Assembly (NCBI RefSeq): GCF_014696925.1
Contig: NZ_JACJQY010000018.1
Span: 29,624-93,623 of the forward strand
Length of the DNA: 64,000 nt
Direction: 5' to 3'
From: Phormidium tenue FACHB-1050
Lineage (GTDB): Bacteria > Cyanobacteriota > Cyanobacteriia > Pseudanabaenales > Pseudanabaenaceae
In this document: positions 25,697 through 34,751 of the stretch, piece after piece
Numbering within the stretch: the stretch's first letter is position 1
How the letters are laid out: every line of letters begins with the position of its first letter
Notes under the pieces: generated by a model
Database searches by the model: none
What the model was told of the DNA's origin: nothing
What the model saw: only the letters and a program-made list of their open reading frames with translations
Program-made: the position numbers and the translations under genes

Positions 25697-26048
25697 CTTT
25701 TCGTGTGAACTTGAGTTTGACCGCACCCTTAGCCGACGCATCGCCACCGAAGCCTAACAAGCTTACCTTGCCACTACCACTGATTTCTATAGATAGCTCG
25801 ATTTCCTCCAGTTGCAGCTTCGACTTTGAGCTTTCCGCTCGATCAAAAGACTCTTCCACCACCTCGATAAATTCACCAATATTTTGCTTGAGATCTTCAG
25901 CGCTAATATGCGATCGCTTACGACCACTGCGATCGTCACTCGGTAAATCACCATAGTCTGCACCAATATCTACCCCACCTTTACCCTCCTCAACCTCTAT
26001 AGTTTCATCTGTAATAATCCAAATGCCTTTAGGAGTGGTTTGAGTCAT
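25689..26048 (-). CDS. Pepco-like effector-associated small protein
   Basis: 119 aa. It begins with a short strand ([12 protein letters not shown]), then an acidic low-complexity stretch, an amphipathic helix ([20 protein letters not shown]) and a C-terminal beta meander [20 protein letters not shown] with a KFTRKD tail. This layout matches my recollection of the Pepco/trypco group of small constant components that accompany peptidase effectors in bacterial conflict systems; the exact family is not certain. The stop overlaps the start of the caspase-FGE gene by eight bases. It probably binds or regulates that effector. Confidence 0.7.
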   Translation of the reverse strand: MTQTTPKGIWIITDETIEVEEGKGGVDIGADYGDLPSDDRSGRKRSHISAEDLKQNIGEFIEVVEESFDRAESSKSKLQLEEIELSIEISGSGKVSLLGFGGDASAKGAVKLKFTRKDG

Positions 26049-26156
26049 AGTTTTACGTTCTGAAATGTGGCTTACCGAAAATGATTAATGCCAATATACA
26101 AAAAATAAAAGCATATAAAGCGATCGCCACAGAAAAATATCACCAATTACCCGTAG

Positions 26157-26330
26157 GGGTAGAGCATTTGCGCCAATATTTCATGCTTTCCACCCATTAT
26201 CTCGAAACGCAAAAGCTCTACCCTCTTCGCTTTCACCAATAAATTGTCCCTGCGTTGCGAGTTTAGGGCAAAGCATTCCCAAATTAAAACAATCTCAAAA
26301 TTTGTGAGTTGCTGCAGGAATGCTTTGCCC
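26157..26330. repeat. Two inverted repeats in the spacer before the Pepco-like gene
   Basis: GGGTAGAGCATTTGCG (26157) pairs with CGCAAAAGCTCTACCC (26208), and GGGCAAAGCATTCC (26266) pairs with GGAATGCTTTGCCC (26317). Both are typical cyanobacterial spacer repeats. Nothing else recognisable in 26049-26401. Confidence 0.65.
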
Positions 26331-26401
26331 CTACATAGAGATCATCTGAAGCGCGAATAATTTCTGACAATAACGGTTTTTTTAATAAACAGCCAGAAAT
26401 A

Positions 26402-27715
26402 TTACAAGGTCAAAGATTGAGGATTGGTTTCAATCAACTTGGCTAGATCTTGTAAGAACTGCGCTGCATGAGCGCCATAGATCACACGGTGATCAGCAGT
26501 GAGATTGACTTGCATTTGACTAGCAACCTTGATTGCACCATCCTTAGTTGCCACAACCTGAGGACGAGAACCACCGATCGCTAAAATTGCGCCAGTACCA
26601 GGAGGCAAAATCGCATCAAAGCGATCAACGCCAAACATACCCAAGTTGGAAATCGTGAATGTGCCAGAGTTATATTCTTCGGGTTGCAATTGCTTAGCAC
26701 GGGCGCGATCAACCAAACCTTTCCAATTGCGAGAGAGCGTATACAAATCGGTTTGATCGGCATTTTGCAACACAGGGGTAATCAAGCCACCGTCATCCAT
26801 CGCCACAGCCACAGCAACATTGATATTGCTCTTATACTCGATACCGCGATCGCTGAGGCTGGCATTTACTAGAGGATGTTTTTGCAAAGTTACGGCAACA
26901 GCCTTAGCCAAAAGTGCGGTCATGGTCACACCCTTAGACTTAACTTGCTTATAGAGAACATCCAGAGCATCAGTAGTAATTGTGTAGCCCACACGGAATG
27001 TAGGCACTGAGAGGCTCTGATTCATGTTATTGATGACTGCCTTTTGCAAAGTCGTTAAGGACTGAGCAGTTCCGAGCGCAACAGGAGTAGCCGCTTTAGC
27101 GATCGCAGGGGCAACAGCTTTTGCAGGAGCAGATGAGGCTTGAGCCACAGGAGCAGGCGCAGGTGTAAAAGCAGGACTTAAAAATGCTTCCACGTCAGCA
27201 GCAGTAACTCGTCCATTGGGACCAGTACCCGAAACCTTAGCTAAATCAATACCATTATCCTTAGCAATGCGCTTAGCTCTAGGCGATACAATCTGGCGAC
27301 CTGATGGTGCGGCGGGTGCAGATTTGCGAGGAGAGGATACAACCACATCAGGGATTGAAGCGACGGATGCAGTTGTGGGCGCAGAAACTAGCTTAGCAAG
27401 TGGCTCTTCAGATTCTTTGGGTGCAGCTTCATCACTTTTCTTAGCTGCCTTTTTCTTGGCTTCTGCGATTTCTTCTTTGGTTTCAGCAACATAGGCGATC
27501 GCTGAACCAACAGGAGCAGATTCGCCTGCGGGAGTGAGAATTACACCGAGATAACCTTCGTAGAAGGTTTCGACATCCATATCAGCTTTGTCAGACTCTA
27601 CAATCACGACAGTTTCGCCTTTTTCCACCTTGTCACCTGGTGATTTCACCCAAGAGGTGATTTTGCCTTCGGTCATGGTGGAGCTAAGCGCGGGCATGAA
27701 AATTTCGTAAATCAT
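26402..27715 (-). CDS. Pyruvate dehydrogenase E2 (dihydrolipoamide acetyltransferase)
   Basis: 437 aa. One N-terminal lipoyl domain has the lipoylated lysine in ESDKADMDVETF near residue 43. An Ala/Pro-rich linker follows, then the peripheral E3/E1-binding domain (SPRAKRIAKDNGIDLAKV, about residues 140-175), another Ala/Pro linker, and the catalytic acyltransferase domain. The catalytic loop reads DHRVIYGAHAA where bacterial E2 usually has DHRVVDG; this variant is, to my knowledge, normal for cyanobacterial and plastid pyruvate dehydrogenase E2. Single gene on this strand; E1 genes are not nearby, which is common in cyanobacteria. Confidence 0.92.
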   Translation of the reverse strand: MIYEIFMPALSSTMTEGKITSWVKSPGDKVEKGETVVIVESDKADMDVETFYEGYLGVILTPAGESAPVGSAIAYVAETKEEIAEAKKKAAKKSDEAAPKESEEPLAKLVSAPTTASVASIPDVVVSSPRKSAPAAPSGRQIVSPRAKRIAKDNGIDLAKVSGTGPNGRVTAADVEAFLSPAFTPAPAPVAQASSAPAKAVAPAIAKAATPVALGTAQSLTTLQKAVINNMNQSLSVPTFRVGYTITTDALDVLYKQVKSKGVTMTALLAKAVAVTLQKHPLVNASLSDRGIEYKSNINVAVAVAMDDGGLITPVLQNADQTDLYTLSRNWKGLVDRARAKQLQPEEYNSGTFTISNLGMFGVDRFDAILPPGTGAILAIGGSRPQVVATKDGAIKVASQMQVNLTADHRVIYGAHAAQFLQDLAKLIETNPQSLTL

Positions 27716-27854
27716 AGGGAATTTTTAAAAATCGATTGCACAACTAACAAAGTCAACGGCTGTCAACGGCTGGGTCGCTAAGCCATCATAAATCTTAACT
27801 TGTTTTTGCGATCGCTTGTAGCAATTCTCATTAAGTACTTGTGCAAAATACATC

Positions 27855-27907
27855 AGCAAAACCCGTAAAGTTACGCCCCTGCGGGGCGCAACTTTACGGG
27901 TTTTGCT
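27855..27907. repeat. Family C palindrome (C3), loop TGC
   Basis: Arms AGCAAAACCCGTAAAGTTAC(GCCCC) and complement around TGC, with a single A/G mismatch. The flanks AAGTACTT on the left and GCCAGCTACTTAATTA on the right resemble C4. Lies upstream of the E2 gene start. Confidence 0.85.
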
Positions 27908-27965
27908 TTGTAATTAACCATGCCAGCTACTTAATTAATGGCTTCACCGTAAATTCAAGAGCCAG

Positions 27966-28002
27966 ATTTTTGATGGTGCGGATTCACAGCACCATCAAAA
28001 AT
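27966..28002 (-). terminator. Hairpin terminator of pcxA
   Basis: Stem ATTTTTGATGGTGC and complement with a short loop, directly after the pcxA stop on the minus strand; the T tract in the arm fits an intrinsic terminator. Confidence 0.75.
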
Positions 28003-28010
28003 ATGTTTTT

Positions 28011-29621
28011 TTATTCATTCATTTCTCGATAAATTGTGGCGGTAGCAGGTGAAGCTTGGGTTAGATATTGGAAAATCCAGAATTTAAATAGTCCATCCAA
28101 AAACACAGGGACAATAGCAATAAAGGTTTGTGCCAAAATTTTATTTTCAGGTAATCCAAAATGGTCAAATAGAACTGTCAATAAAGCGTCCCATCCTTCG
28201 CTAGAGTGGAACCCTACAAAGGTATCAGTAGAAATAATAATTAAAAAAGCTTTGGCATTGTCGTTGAGACTGTATAAAATTTCATCAAGAAACTCTTTAA
28301 TAGTTGTTAGCTCTTTGCGCCCTGAAAGTAGAAAAAGATAGAAAACAAAAGCAGCCGTAATATCAGCTAGTAAGTTCTTGATACCATCAAGGCTGGCATC
28401 ATTGTACCTTTTTAAAATTTTGACTGATTCTTGCTGAATTAAAGCTTCAACGCTTTCATTCTCATTCTCTTTGTTTGATAGACCTTCAACATTTTCATCT
28501 AACTTCTTTTCAGGGGTCGCTGTTTCTGATTTAGATGCCTCAGATTTACTAGGCTCAGATTTATGTAGTGCTTCTGATTTAGATGTTTCAGATGTCGGAG
28601 CTTCTATTTTTTCTGTTTTTTGTTTGGTGTGAGCCTGCTCCAACATAATTGATTTGATCATGTGATCAAACTCAATCCTTTCCTTAGCCAATCGCAGCGC
28701 GTTAAAAGCCTTTTCCTCGATCGCTGGGCTAAATTTGACAGTCATATTGTTGGAGTCAATAAAGCTATTAATCATCGGACTAAAGATGAGTGCTTTCGAC
28801 AAAAAATGTACGGCGATTACTGAAATTACTAAAATTACAATGTAACGTAAAGCTTGATTAATGCGTTGGCGTGACTGTCTTAATTCTTCAACAATATCTT
28901 TCTCATAATCAGTATATGAGCCACTAAGATTACGTTTGACTCGATCAAAAGCTTTGAAAAATGATCCAGGTAAGATACTTTTTTCTACAGATGTTACTTG
29001 CTGAGGAGTTCGTCTATAGTTTTTAGATCTATTTCCACTCTTAAAGAGTTGAAACTTTTCATCAGTTTCAGTTTCTATAACTTCTTCCAAGTCCTTTCTA
29101 CTGTCTGAAGCATTAGTAGTAGCTGAAGGCTTGATAGAAACATCAATAGTCTGATCGCTTGCTCGGTTATATCTTTGGAGAGTGTAATCAATAAACGCAA
29201 GTTTCTGGTAAATAGAAAATCTACGGCTATTACCACCTAGTTGATTTGCGGATAGTTGTCCATTACCAACGGGATCATTGTCCTGATTGTTGGGAGCGTA
29301 TTTAGCGATCGCTATATTGGCTTGATTGCTAGAGCTTTGAGTCTGTAAGTAGGGCAGTGAGGCGCTTACTTTATAAAAACTTAGCCTTGCATTGATCGTT
29401 CTGAGATATTTCTGAAGCTGAATCTCAAAGACGCTAAATACACTGCTCCCAAAGCTGCCATCGTTAGCAATTTTATTGCCTTTGAAGGTTTCTTCCTCAA
29501 TCCGTTTGATGTTGACAGCCGCTTCAAAAGCCTCGTCAATTGCTCGCTCAGGTGTATTTTTGACCCAAGAGAAAATATTTTGTAAGGGTGAGGCGTTATT
29601 GTCTGAAGAGTTGGATTTCAT
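28011..29621 (-). CDS. pcxA: Proton extrusion protein PcxA (CemA/CotA family)
   Basis: 536 aa. PcxA mediates light-dependent proton extrusion across the cytoplasmic membrane; its plastid homologue is CemA. The N-terminus (FSWVKNTPERAIDEAFEAA) and the C-terminus (FLDGLFKFWIFQYLTQASP) are characteristic. Membrane segments lie near residues 255-275, 415-435, 455-475 and 500-525. Between the first two is a charged, repetitive insert (about 330-385) rich in SEASKSE-type repeats, which looks like a lineage-specific disordered loop. ATG at 29621 without a clear ribosome-binding site. Alone, with a hairpin terminator after it. Confidence 0.9.
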   Translation of the reverse strand: MKSNSSDNNASPLQNIFSWVKNTPERAIDEAFEAAVNIKRIEEETFKGNKIANDGSFGSSVFSVFEIQLQKYLRTINARLSFYKVSASLPYLQTQSSSNQANIAIAKYAPNNQDNDPVGNGQLSANQLGGNSRRFSIYQKLAFIDYTLQRYNRASDQTIDVSIKPSATTNASDSRKDLEEVIETETDEKFQLFKSGNRSKNYRRTPQQVTSVEKSILPGSFFKAFDRVKRNLSGSYTDYEKDIVEELRQSRQRINQALRYIVILVISVIAVHFLSKALIFSPMINSFIDSNNMTVKFSPAIEEKAFNALRLAKERIEFDHMIKSIMLEQAHTKQKTEKIEAPTSETSKSEALHKSEPSKSEASKSETATPEKKLDENVEGLSNKENENESVEALIQQESVKILKRYNDASLDGIKNLLADITAAFVFYLFLLSGRKELTTIKEFLDEILYSLNDNAKAFLIIISTDTFVGFHSSEGWDALLTVLFDHFGLPENKILAQTFIAIVPVFLDGLFKFWIFQYLTQASPATATIYREMNE

Positions 29622-29699
29622 GGGGGGGCGATCGCTATAATGCCTAGGATAAACAAAAACTAAATCGTAGAAGGTATACTTCGCACCACTTCAGGATTT

Positions 29700-29746
29700 T
29701 AGAGGTAAGTATGGGCGGCGCTTCGCGCCGCCCATACTTACCTCTA
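29700..29746. repeat. Perfect palindrome downstream of the PAS-GAF kinase gene, loop TTC
   Basis: Arms TAGAGGTAAGTATGGGCGGC(GC) and complement around TTC. It shares the GGCGGCGC-TTC-GCGCCGCC centre of family A but not its outer ends. It lies between pcxA and the kinase stop. Confidence 0.85.
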
Positions 29747-29755
29747 GATCACTAT

Positions 29756-31699
29756 TTACACAGGAATTTCGATTCTAAACTCAGTTCCTTGACCAACTTT
29801 GGAAAAGCATTGCAATCTGCCTTGATGTTTCTCTACCACAATTTGATAACTAATGGATAGCCCCAAGCCTGTACCTTTGCCTACAGGCTTAGTGGTAAAA
29901 AAAGGATCAAAGAGCTTGTTGACAATATCTTCAGAAATACCACGACCATTATCGATAATGCTGATCATTACCATGGATTGCTGATGATCAGGTGTAGGCT
30001 GCTTAAACTCGGTAATGATGGAGATTTCACTGGCGACATGCTGAGAAGCCTCTGCGGCATGATCGCGATCGGTGACACTCTCATCGATCGCATCGATCGC
30101 ATTGCTTAAAATATTCATAAATACTTGATTGAGTTGTCCTGCATAAGCCTGAACAACTGGAATATTGCCATAACGCTTCGTTAAGTTAATTGCAGGGCGC
30201 TCGCCATAGGCTTTAAAGCGGTTTTGCAAAATTAAAAGCGTGCTATCAAGCCCTTCATGGATATTAAAGGGCTTTAGCCCTTCTTGATCTGTACGTGAAA
30301 AATTTCGTAAGGATAAAACGATTTGGCGAATGCGCTCAGCCCCGATTTTCATTGATGTCAGCATTTTGGGCAGATCCTCTTGGAGAAAGTCCAGATCGAT
30401 CTCATCGAGAAAATTGGTGATTTCAGGGATTGGCTCTGGATAATTTTTTTGATAAAGGGCGATCGCCTCTAATAAATTCTGGACAAATCGGTTGGTGTGA
30501 TTGAGATTGCCATAGATAAAGTTCACAGGATTATTAATTTCATGGGCCACACCTGCGACGAGTTGCCCAAGGCTGGACATTTTTTCGGTCTGGATCAGTT
30601 GACTTTGAGTTTTCTGCAAATCAGCAAGAGCTTTTTCGATCAGCAGGGCTTGGGCTTGGGCATTGGCGGCATTGGCTTGGGCGCTGTCAAAGAGTTCAGC
30701 CTGATCGATCGCGATCGCTAATTGGTTAGCAACAGCTTGGAGTAGCTCAACTTCATCCGCATCCCAAGGGCGACTACCTTGACAATGCGCCGCCACAATC
30801 ACTCCTAATTTTTGCGATCGGGTTTTGATCGGCACAAGTAACTGCGAAGTAAATCCTTTGTCGGCGAGCAGCATCCGACTGGGGTTATCCAGTTCGGCAT
30901 TGGTATAAATTGATTGGATCTGAATAATTTCTTGGTTAAGTAAGCGCCGACCAAATTTCGGCAATTGCGTCAGCGGATAACTAGTAGCCGCATTCAGAAA
31001 GTTATGACTAGCCGCAAAATGCACGAGTTCAAATTCTGGTGGATTGGTAGCAGGAACATGCCAAAAGAAATTACACAGATCGATCAGCAATAAATCCTGT
31101 ACTTCATTGACAGCCGTAGCAAGGATCGTATCGAGATCAAGGGAATTGCGAATCTGACTAGCAAGGCGACGGTTTAGCATCTCCTCACGTCTAACTAGCT
31201 CTTTATAACTTTGGCGCGATCGCTCTAGCTCTCGTTCGGCGCGACGGCGTTCCCACTGCTCCTTTTTGCGCTCGCTAACGTCATGAGCCACAATCACAAT
31301 ATTTTGGACATTCCCCTGCTCATCACGCATCACACTGCCCGATGATTCTAAAATCCGCCAAGTGCCATCCTTATGTTGCATTCGATATTCTAAAACCTTG
31401 CCCACACCTGTTTTCAAGGTTTCTTCAGCAGCTTCTAGAACTTGCACTTGATCATCAGGATGAATCTTGTCGTAAGCCCATGTACCTTTTAATTCTGAAG
31501 AGGTATAGCCCAGAACTCTTTCATAGGAAGGGCTATTGTAAATGCGATAGCCTTGGGCATCGATCACCGCAATTAAGTCGGCAACATTTTCCATGATCGA
31601 TCTAAATAGGCGATCATTTTTAAGGGCTGACATGTCTGATTCGTCAGACTCATACTTTAGTTTATGCGCTGCGGCTTGATCGATACTTGCGTCCGTCAT
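29756..31699 (-). CDS. PAS-GAF sensor histidine kinase
   Basis: 647 aa, soluble. A PAS domain (about residues 27-145; IMENVADLIAVIDAQGYRIYNSPSYE) ends in a PAC segment VAHDVSERKKEQ. A coiled coil follows, then a GAF domain (about 185-345; LATAVNEVQDLLL to AVANQLAIAIDQAELF). The HisKA-like region has the phospho-acceptor H in GVAHEINNPVNFI near residue 390, and the ATPase has N-box NAIDAIDES, DNGRGIS and GKGTGLGLS. No receiver domain, so it needs a separate response regulator; none is adjacent. The HEINNP type belongs to the HPK4-like kinases. The ligand is unknown; GAF could bind a bilin, though no obvious chromophore cysteine stands out. Confidence 0.9.
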   Translation of the reverse strand: MTDASIDQAAAHKLKYESDESDMSALKNDRLFRSIMENVADLIAVIDAQGYRIYNSPSYERVLGYTSSELKGTWAYDKIHPDDQVQVLEAAEETLKTGVGKVLEYRMQHKDGTWRILESSGSVMRDEQGNVQNIVIVAHDVSERKKEQWERRRAERELERSRQSYKELVRREEMLNRRLASQIRNSLDLDTILATAVNEVQDLLLIDLCNFFWHVPATNPPEFELVHFAASHNFLNAATSYPLTQLPKFGRRLLNQEIIQIQSIYTNAELDNPSRMLLADKGFTSQLLVPIKTRSQKLGVIVAAHCQGSRPWDADEVELLQAVANQLAIAIDQAELFDSAQANAANAQAQALLIEKALADLQKTQSQLIQTEKMSSLGQLVAGVAHEINNPVNFIYGNLNHTNRFVQNLLEAIALYQKNYPEPIPEITNFLDEIDLDFLQEDLPKMLTSMKIGAERIRQIVLSLRNFSRTDQEGLKPFNIHEGLDSTLLILQNRFKAYGERPAINLTKRYGNIPVVQAYAGQLNQVFMNILSNAIDAIDESVTDRDHAAEASQHVASEISIITEFKQPTPDHQQSMVMISIIDNGRGISEDIVNKLFDPFFTTKPVGKGTGLGLSISYQIVVEKHQGRLQCFSKVGQGTEFRIEIPV

Positions 31700-31780
31700 G
31701 GTGAGTTTTTAAAGTTAGGACTGCATGAAATCAGATTAAGTTTGCCTAACAGTGCAACCAAATGCAATAGCATTTTTTAA

Positions 31781-32962
31781 GTGGCTAATTTAGTTTTGGA
31801 TGCAATGTTGAATCTTAATTTAAATCGTAATTTAGAAAGAAGCAGCGATCAAACTAATCATCAAACAGATCTCATTTTTCAGAGATCTTGGTGGTTTAAA
31901 GGCGTGACGTTGGCGATCGCTTGTTTGCTCGTGACTTGTTTAACGATGATATCGGCGATCGCGCCAAGTATGGCAGCCTTACCAACCAAAAGTGCGATCA
32001 AAGATCCCCGCATTATCTTGAGAAATGCTTTGCCGATTGATAGTGAGATCCTGCGTGATGTCCAACACACTTTGGAGCAAATGCCTCGTCAAGCCAATTT
32101 GAAACGATGGAGCAATCTTAAAAAAGATATTGAAACGATCGCGCAATCCCTAACTCAAAATCAGTCACAGTTGATTGCTGAAGTTAGTAGCGATCGTCAA
32201 GGATTAGTCACCGAACATTTGGCGAGCTTAACAACCGCCCTTGTGCCTCTCCAAGAAGCGATCGCCATCAAAGATCGCAACAGTGTCAAAGCTCTATCAG
32301 AAAAAGCCTTAGATTACGTCGGTCTGGTCGAAGCTGACTTTATTCAAACCTTCCCCTTTACAGTTCCTGCGAAGTATGACAATCTCCCTCAACTCAAGGG
32401 ACGCGCTCTTGTAGAACTATCCACAGAGAAAGGCAACGCTACGATTACGGTTGATGGCTATAACGCGCCAGTCAATGCAGGACAATTTGTGGATCTTGTT
32501 CAGAAAGGCTTTTACGATGGGCTAACTTTCACCCGCGCAGACGAAAACTATTATTTGCAGACAGGCGATCCCGTTGGTCCATCCGACGGCTATATCGATC
32601 CCAAAACCAAAAAATACCGCACAGTCCCCATCGAAGTACGCCTGCCCGATCAAAAAGTGCCTACCTATGGCAAAACCTTTGAAGAGCAAGGCTTATCGGG
32701 AACAATACCTGTACTACCTTTTGCCGCCTTTGGGACTGTGGCGATGGCGCATCCCAATGATGATGCCAATGCGGGTTCATCGCAGTTTTTTATATACCTA
32801 TTTGAATCAGAACTAACTCCCGCAGGCTTAAATTTACTCGATGGCAACTACACCGTTTTTGGTTATGTCACCGATGGTAAGGAAACTTTAGATAAACTAA
32901 GACTAGGCGACAAAGTTTTGTCCGCCCGTGTCATTAGTGGCGCTGAAAATTTAACTAATTAG
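31781..32962 (+). CDS. Cyclophilin-type peptidyl-prolyl isomerase, CYP38/TLP40-like
   Basis: 393 aa. An N-terminal signal (hydrophobic ITLAIACLLVTCLTMISAIAP-like stretch ending SMAALP, about residues 45-70) exports it to the periplasm or thylakoid lumen. A helical domain of about 140 residues follows (DVQHTLEQMPRQANLKRWS), then a divergent cyclophilin domain (GQFVDLVQKGFYDGLTFTRA, GTVAMAHPNDDANAGSSQFF, FGYVTDGKE). This architecture is that of CYP38/TLP40, which in plants helps assemble photosystem II. Start: GTG at 31781 or ATG at 31805; the sequence before the signal is long in either case. Confidence 0.88.
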   Translation: MANLVLDAMLNLNLNRNLERSSDQTNHQTDLIFQRSWWFKGVTLAIACLLVTCLTMISAIAPSMAALPTKSAIKDPRIILRNALPIDSEILRDVQHTLEQMPRQANLKRWSNLKKDIETIAQSLTQNQSQLIAEVSSDRQGLVTEHLASLTTALVPLQEAIAIKDRNSVKALSEKALDYVGLVEADFIQTFPFTVPAKYDNLPQLKGRALVELSTEKGNATITVDGYNAPVNAGQFVDLVQKGFYDGLTFTRADENYYLQTGDPVGPSDGYIDPKTKKYRTVPIEVRLPDQKVPTYGKTFEEQGLSGTIPVLPFAAFGTVAMAHPNDDANAGSSQFFIYLFESELTPAGLNLLDGNYTVFGYVTDGKETLDKLRLGDKVLSARVISGAENLTN

Positions 32963-33011
32963 TGTGTGGGGCAAAGCCCCACACAATCACAACCAGAGGA
33001 AAATTAATTTA

Positions 33012-33974
33012 ATGGGTACTCCCCGCGACGAACCGTACATTTTGAGCTTGCCAACTCCCAGTAGTGCCATCAGTCTGGCAGGAACAAGGGAGGAAAATCT
33101 CAAAACACTTGCAGAGCTAACGAGTGTACGGCTAGTGTTGCGGGGACAAGACCTCTTAATTGATGGCACACCTGAGCAGATCAGTCTGGTGGAACAGGTG
33201 ATTAAGGCGATGAAGCCGCTGTGGTCACAAGAAAAAACGATCGCCGCCGTAGATATTCGCGCCGCCCTTGAAGCGATCGCCGAGGAACGCTCTGGAGAAT
33301 GGCGCGATCGGGCGACAATATCCCGTAATAAACGCGGAGACTCAGTGCAACCACGCACCTATCGCCAGCAGCAATATGTAAAGGCGATGGAAAGCCACGA
33401 TCTGATTTTTGGGGTTGGTCCTGCGGGTACTGGCAAAACATATCTTGCGGCTGTCGCGGCAGTTAGTGCTTTACAGAGCAACAAATTTGAGCGGATTATC
33501 CTGACCCGTCCTGCGGTCGAAGCAGGCGAAAGTCTGGGGTTCCTCCCTGGAGACTTACAGCAAAAGATTGATCCCTATCTGCGTCCTCTCTACGACGCAA
33601 TGCACGAAATGATCGGGGCAGAGAAAGTCCCGCAATTAATGGAGCGCGGCATTATTGAGGTTGCACCCCTTGCTTATATGCGTGGGCGCACCCTTAGCAA
33701 CTCATTCATCATCGTGGATGAGGCGCAAAACACAACCGCCGCGCAAATGAAGATGGTTTTAACCAGATTAGGTTTTAAATCGCGGATGGTGGTAACGGGT
33801 GATATCACCCAGATCGATTTGCCTCGCCATCAAAAATCAGGTTTGATCATCGCTATGAATATTTTAAAAGGGGTTGAAGGCGTTTCCTTTAACTTGTTCG
33901 ATAAGAATGACGTAGTGCGTCATCCCCTAGTGCATCACATCATAGCCGCTTACGAAAATGCAGAAGCAGATTAG
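33012..33974 (+). CDS. PhoH-family ATPase
   Basis: 320 aa. PhoH proteins are P-loop ATPases related to helicase cores and linked to RNA metabolism. Walker A GVGPAGTGKTYL is near residue 130 and Walker B FIIVDEAQNTT near residue 230; a small N-terminal KH-like region (LVLRGQDLLIDGTPEQ) precedes them. The ATG at 33012 (MGTPRDEP) has AGAGGA about 11 bases upstream and gives the normal PhoH N-terminus; an earlier GTG frame from 32964 runs through a small palindrome. The TAG stop lies inside a 37-bp palindrome. It follows the cyclophilin gene by 49 bp and may be co-transcribed with it. Confidence 0.93.
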   Translation: MGTPRDEPYILSLPTPSSAISLAGTREENLKTLAELTSVRLVLRGQDLLIDGTPEQISLVEQVIKAMKPLWSQEKTIAAVDIRAALEAIAEERSGEWRDRATISRNKRGDSVQPRTYRQQQYVKAMESHDLIFGVGPAGTGKTYLAAVAAVSALQSNKFERIILTRPAVEAGESLGFLPGDLQQKIDPYLRPLYDAMHEMIGAEKVPQLMERGIIEVAPLAYMRGRTLSNSFIIVDEAQNTTAAQMKMVLTRLGFKSRMVVTGDITQIDLPRHQKSGLIIAMNILKGVEGVSFNLFDKNDVVRHPLVHHIIAAYENAEAD

Positions 33975-34008
33975 GAAACAAGGGTTGCGAAGCAACCCTT
34001 GTTTCCTA
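33972..34008. repeat. Perfect 37-bp palindrome containing the phoH stop codon, loop GAA
   Basis: Arms TAGGAAACAAGGGTTGC around GAA. The first TAG is the phoH stop. The centre TTGCGAAGCAA contains GCGAAGC, a heptamer known to form unusually stable DNA mini-hairpins. Confidence 0.88.
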
Positions 34009-34032
34009 AATTAAAACTATTCCCATAAACCA

Positions 34033-34290
34033 ATGGCTGAAGATATTCAAATTACCGTCAAACTATTTGCAATTTTTCAAGAAGTACTCGCTACTGATGA
34101 ACTGCAAATTAATTTGGAGCCGAGTACCTCGGTATCAGCAATATTTGATCGCCTTGTGAGCAACCATCCACATCTAGAGAAATGGCGATCGCTTACTCGT
34201 TATGCCGTCAACCTAAATTTTGTAGATCCCCAGACAATTCTTAAAAATGGTGATGAGGTAGCACTGATCCCCCCTGTGAGCGGTGGATAG
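34033..34290 (+). CDS. MoaD/ThiS-family sulfur carrier protein
   Basis: 85 aa, ubiquitin-like beta-grasp fold, ending in the diagnostic PPVSGG with the C-terminal Gly-Gly that is adenylated and thiocarboxylated. The N-terminal ITVKLFAIFQEVL is typical of the small subunit of molybdopterin synthase (MoaD); VPPVSGG-type endings favour MoaD over ThiS. No moaE or moeB is nearby, so assignment rests on sequence alone. ATG start, 24 bp after the phoH palindrome and therefore possibly on the same transcript. Confidence 0.85.
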   Translation: MAEDIQITVKLFAIFQEVLATDELQINLEPSTSVSAIFDRLVSNHPHLEKWRSLTRYAVNLNFVDPQTILKNGDEVALIPPVSGG

Positions 34291-34312
34291 CATCGATCCA
34301 CCCTCATGATGT

Positions 34313-34528
34313 TTAACCTTGACCAGACCAGTCCAGCAAGCCACTAAACTGGTGCAAGTCAATAAAACTAAGCTGTAACAAAATCATCAGCAAGGGGCCT
34401 TCTTGGCGTTCTTGCCAGCGTTTGGCAACCGCCAACTGCTCACGGTCAACGACAGACAACTCTAGCAGGTGTCTCTCTAAATCTTCTTGGCGACTAGCGA
34501 TCGCATATGTCTGGGAGTGATAACTCAT
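34313..34528 (-). CDS. DUF2949-like small cyanobacterial protein
   Basis: 71 aa. The pattern SRQEDLERHLLELSVVDREQ followed by LAVAKRWQERQEGPLLMILL and IDLHQFSGLLDW matches my memory of DUF2949, small cyanobacterial proteins of unknown function. I chose the ATG at 34528 over a TTG at 34537. Convergent with the MoaD-like gene, 22 bp apart. Helical, no membrane segment. Confidence 0.65.
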   Translation of the reverse strand: MSYHSQTYAIASRQEDLERHLLELSVVDREQLAVAKRWQERQEGPLLMILLQLSFIDLHQFSGLLDWSGQG

Positions 34529-34622
34529 TGAGATCAAATAACTAATTACTTAGGCAATTTGGATTAATAGCGTAGCGCACCTTACCACATCTATCAACGC
34601 CCGTCAAAATTATTTTTTTATT

Positions 34623-34665
34623 AAAAGATCAAGAAGCGGCGCAAAGCGCCGCTTCTTGATCTTTT
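34623..34665. repeat. Perfect 43-bp palindrome, loop AAA
   Basis: Arms AAAAGATCAAGAAGCGGCGC around AAA. The GCGGCGC centre resembles family A but the outer ends do not. Confidence 0.85.
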
Positions 34666-34751
34666 TGAGTTTGATTTATCTTTATAATTGATAAATATTT
34701 CAAAAGAATTTCTAAAAGATTCACCTGTCAGAATCTCTGAAAGCGCATAAT

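Noticed and set aside
26081..26242. A 53-codon open frame (MINANIQKIKAYKAIA...)
   Set aside because: It runs through an inverted spacer repeat, has no ribosome-binding site and no recognisable features; likely chance.
26402..27715. E2 catalytic loop HRVIYG as a loss-of-function change
   Set aside because: This form is, to my knowledge, the normal one in cyanobacterial and plastid E2 proteins.
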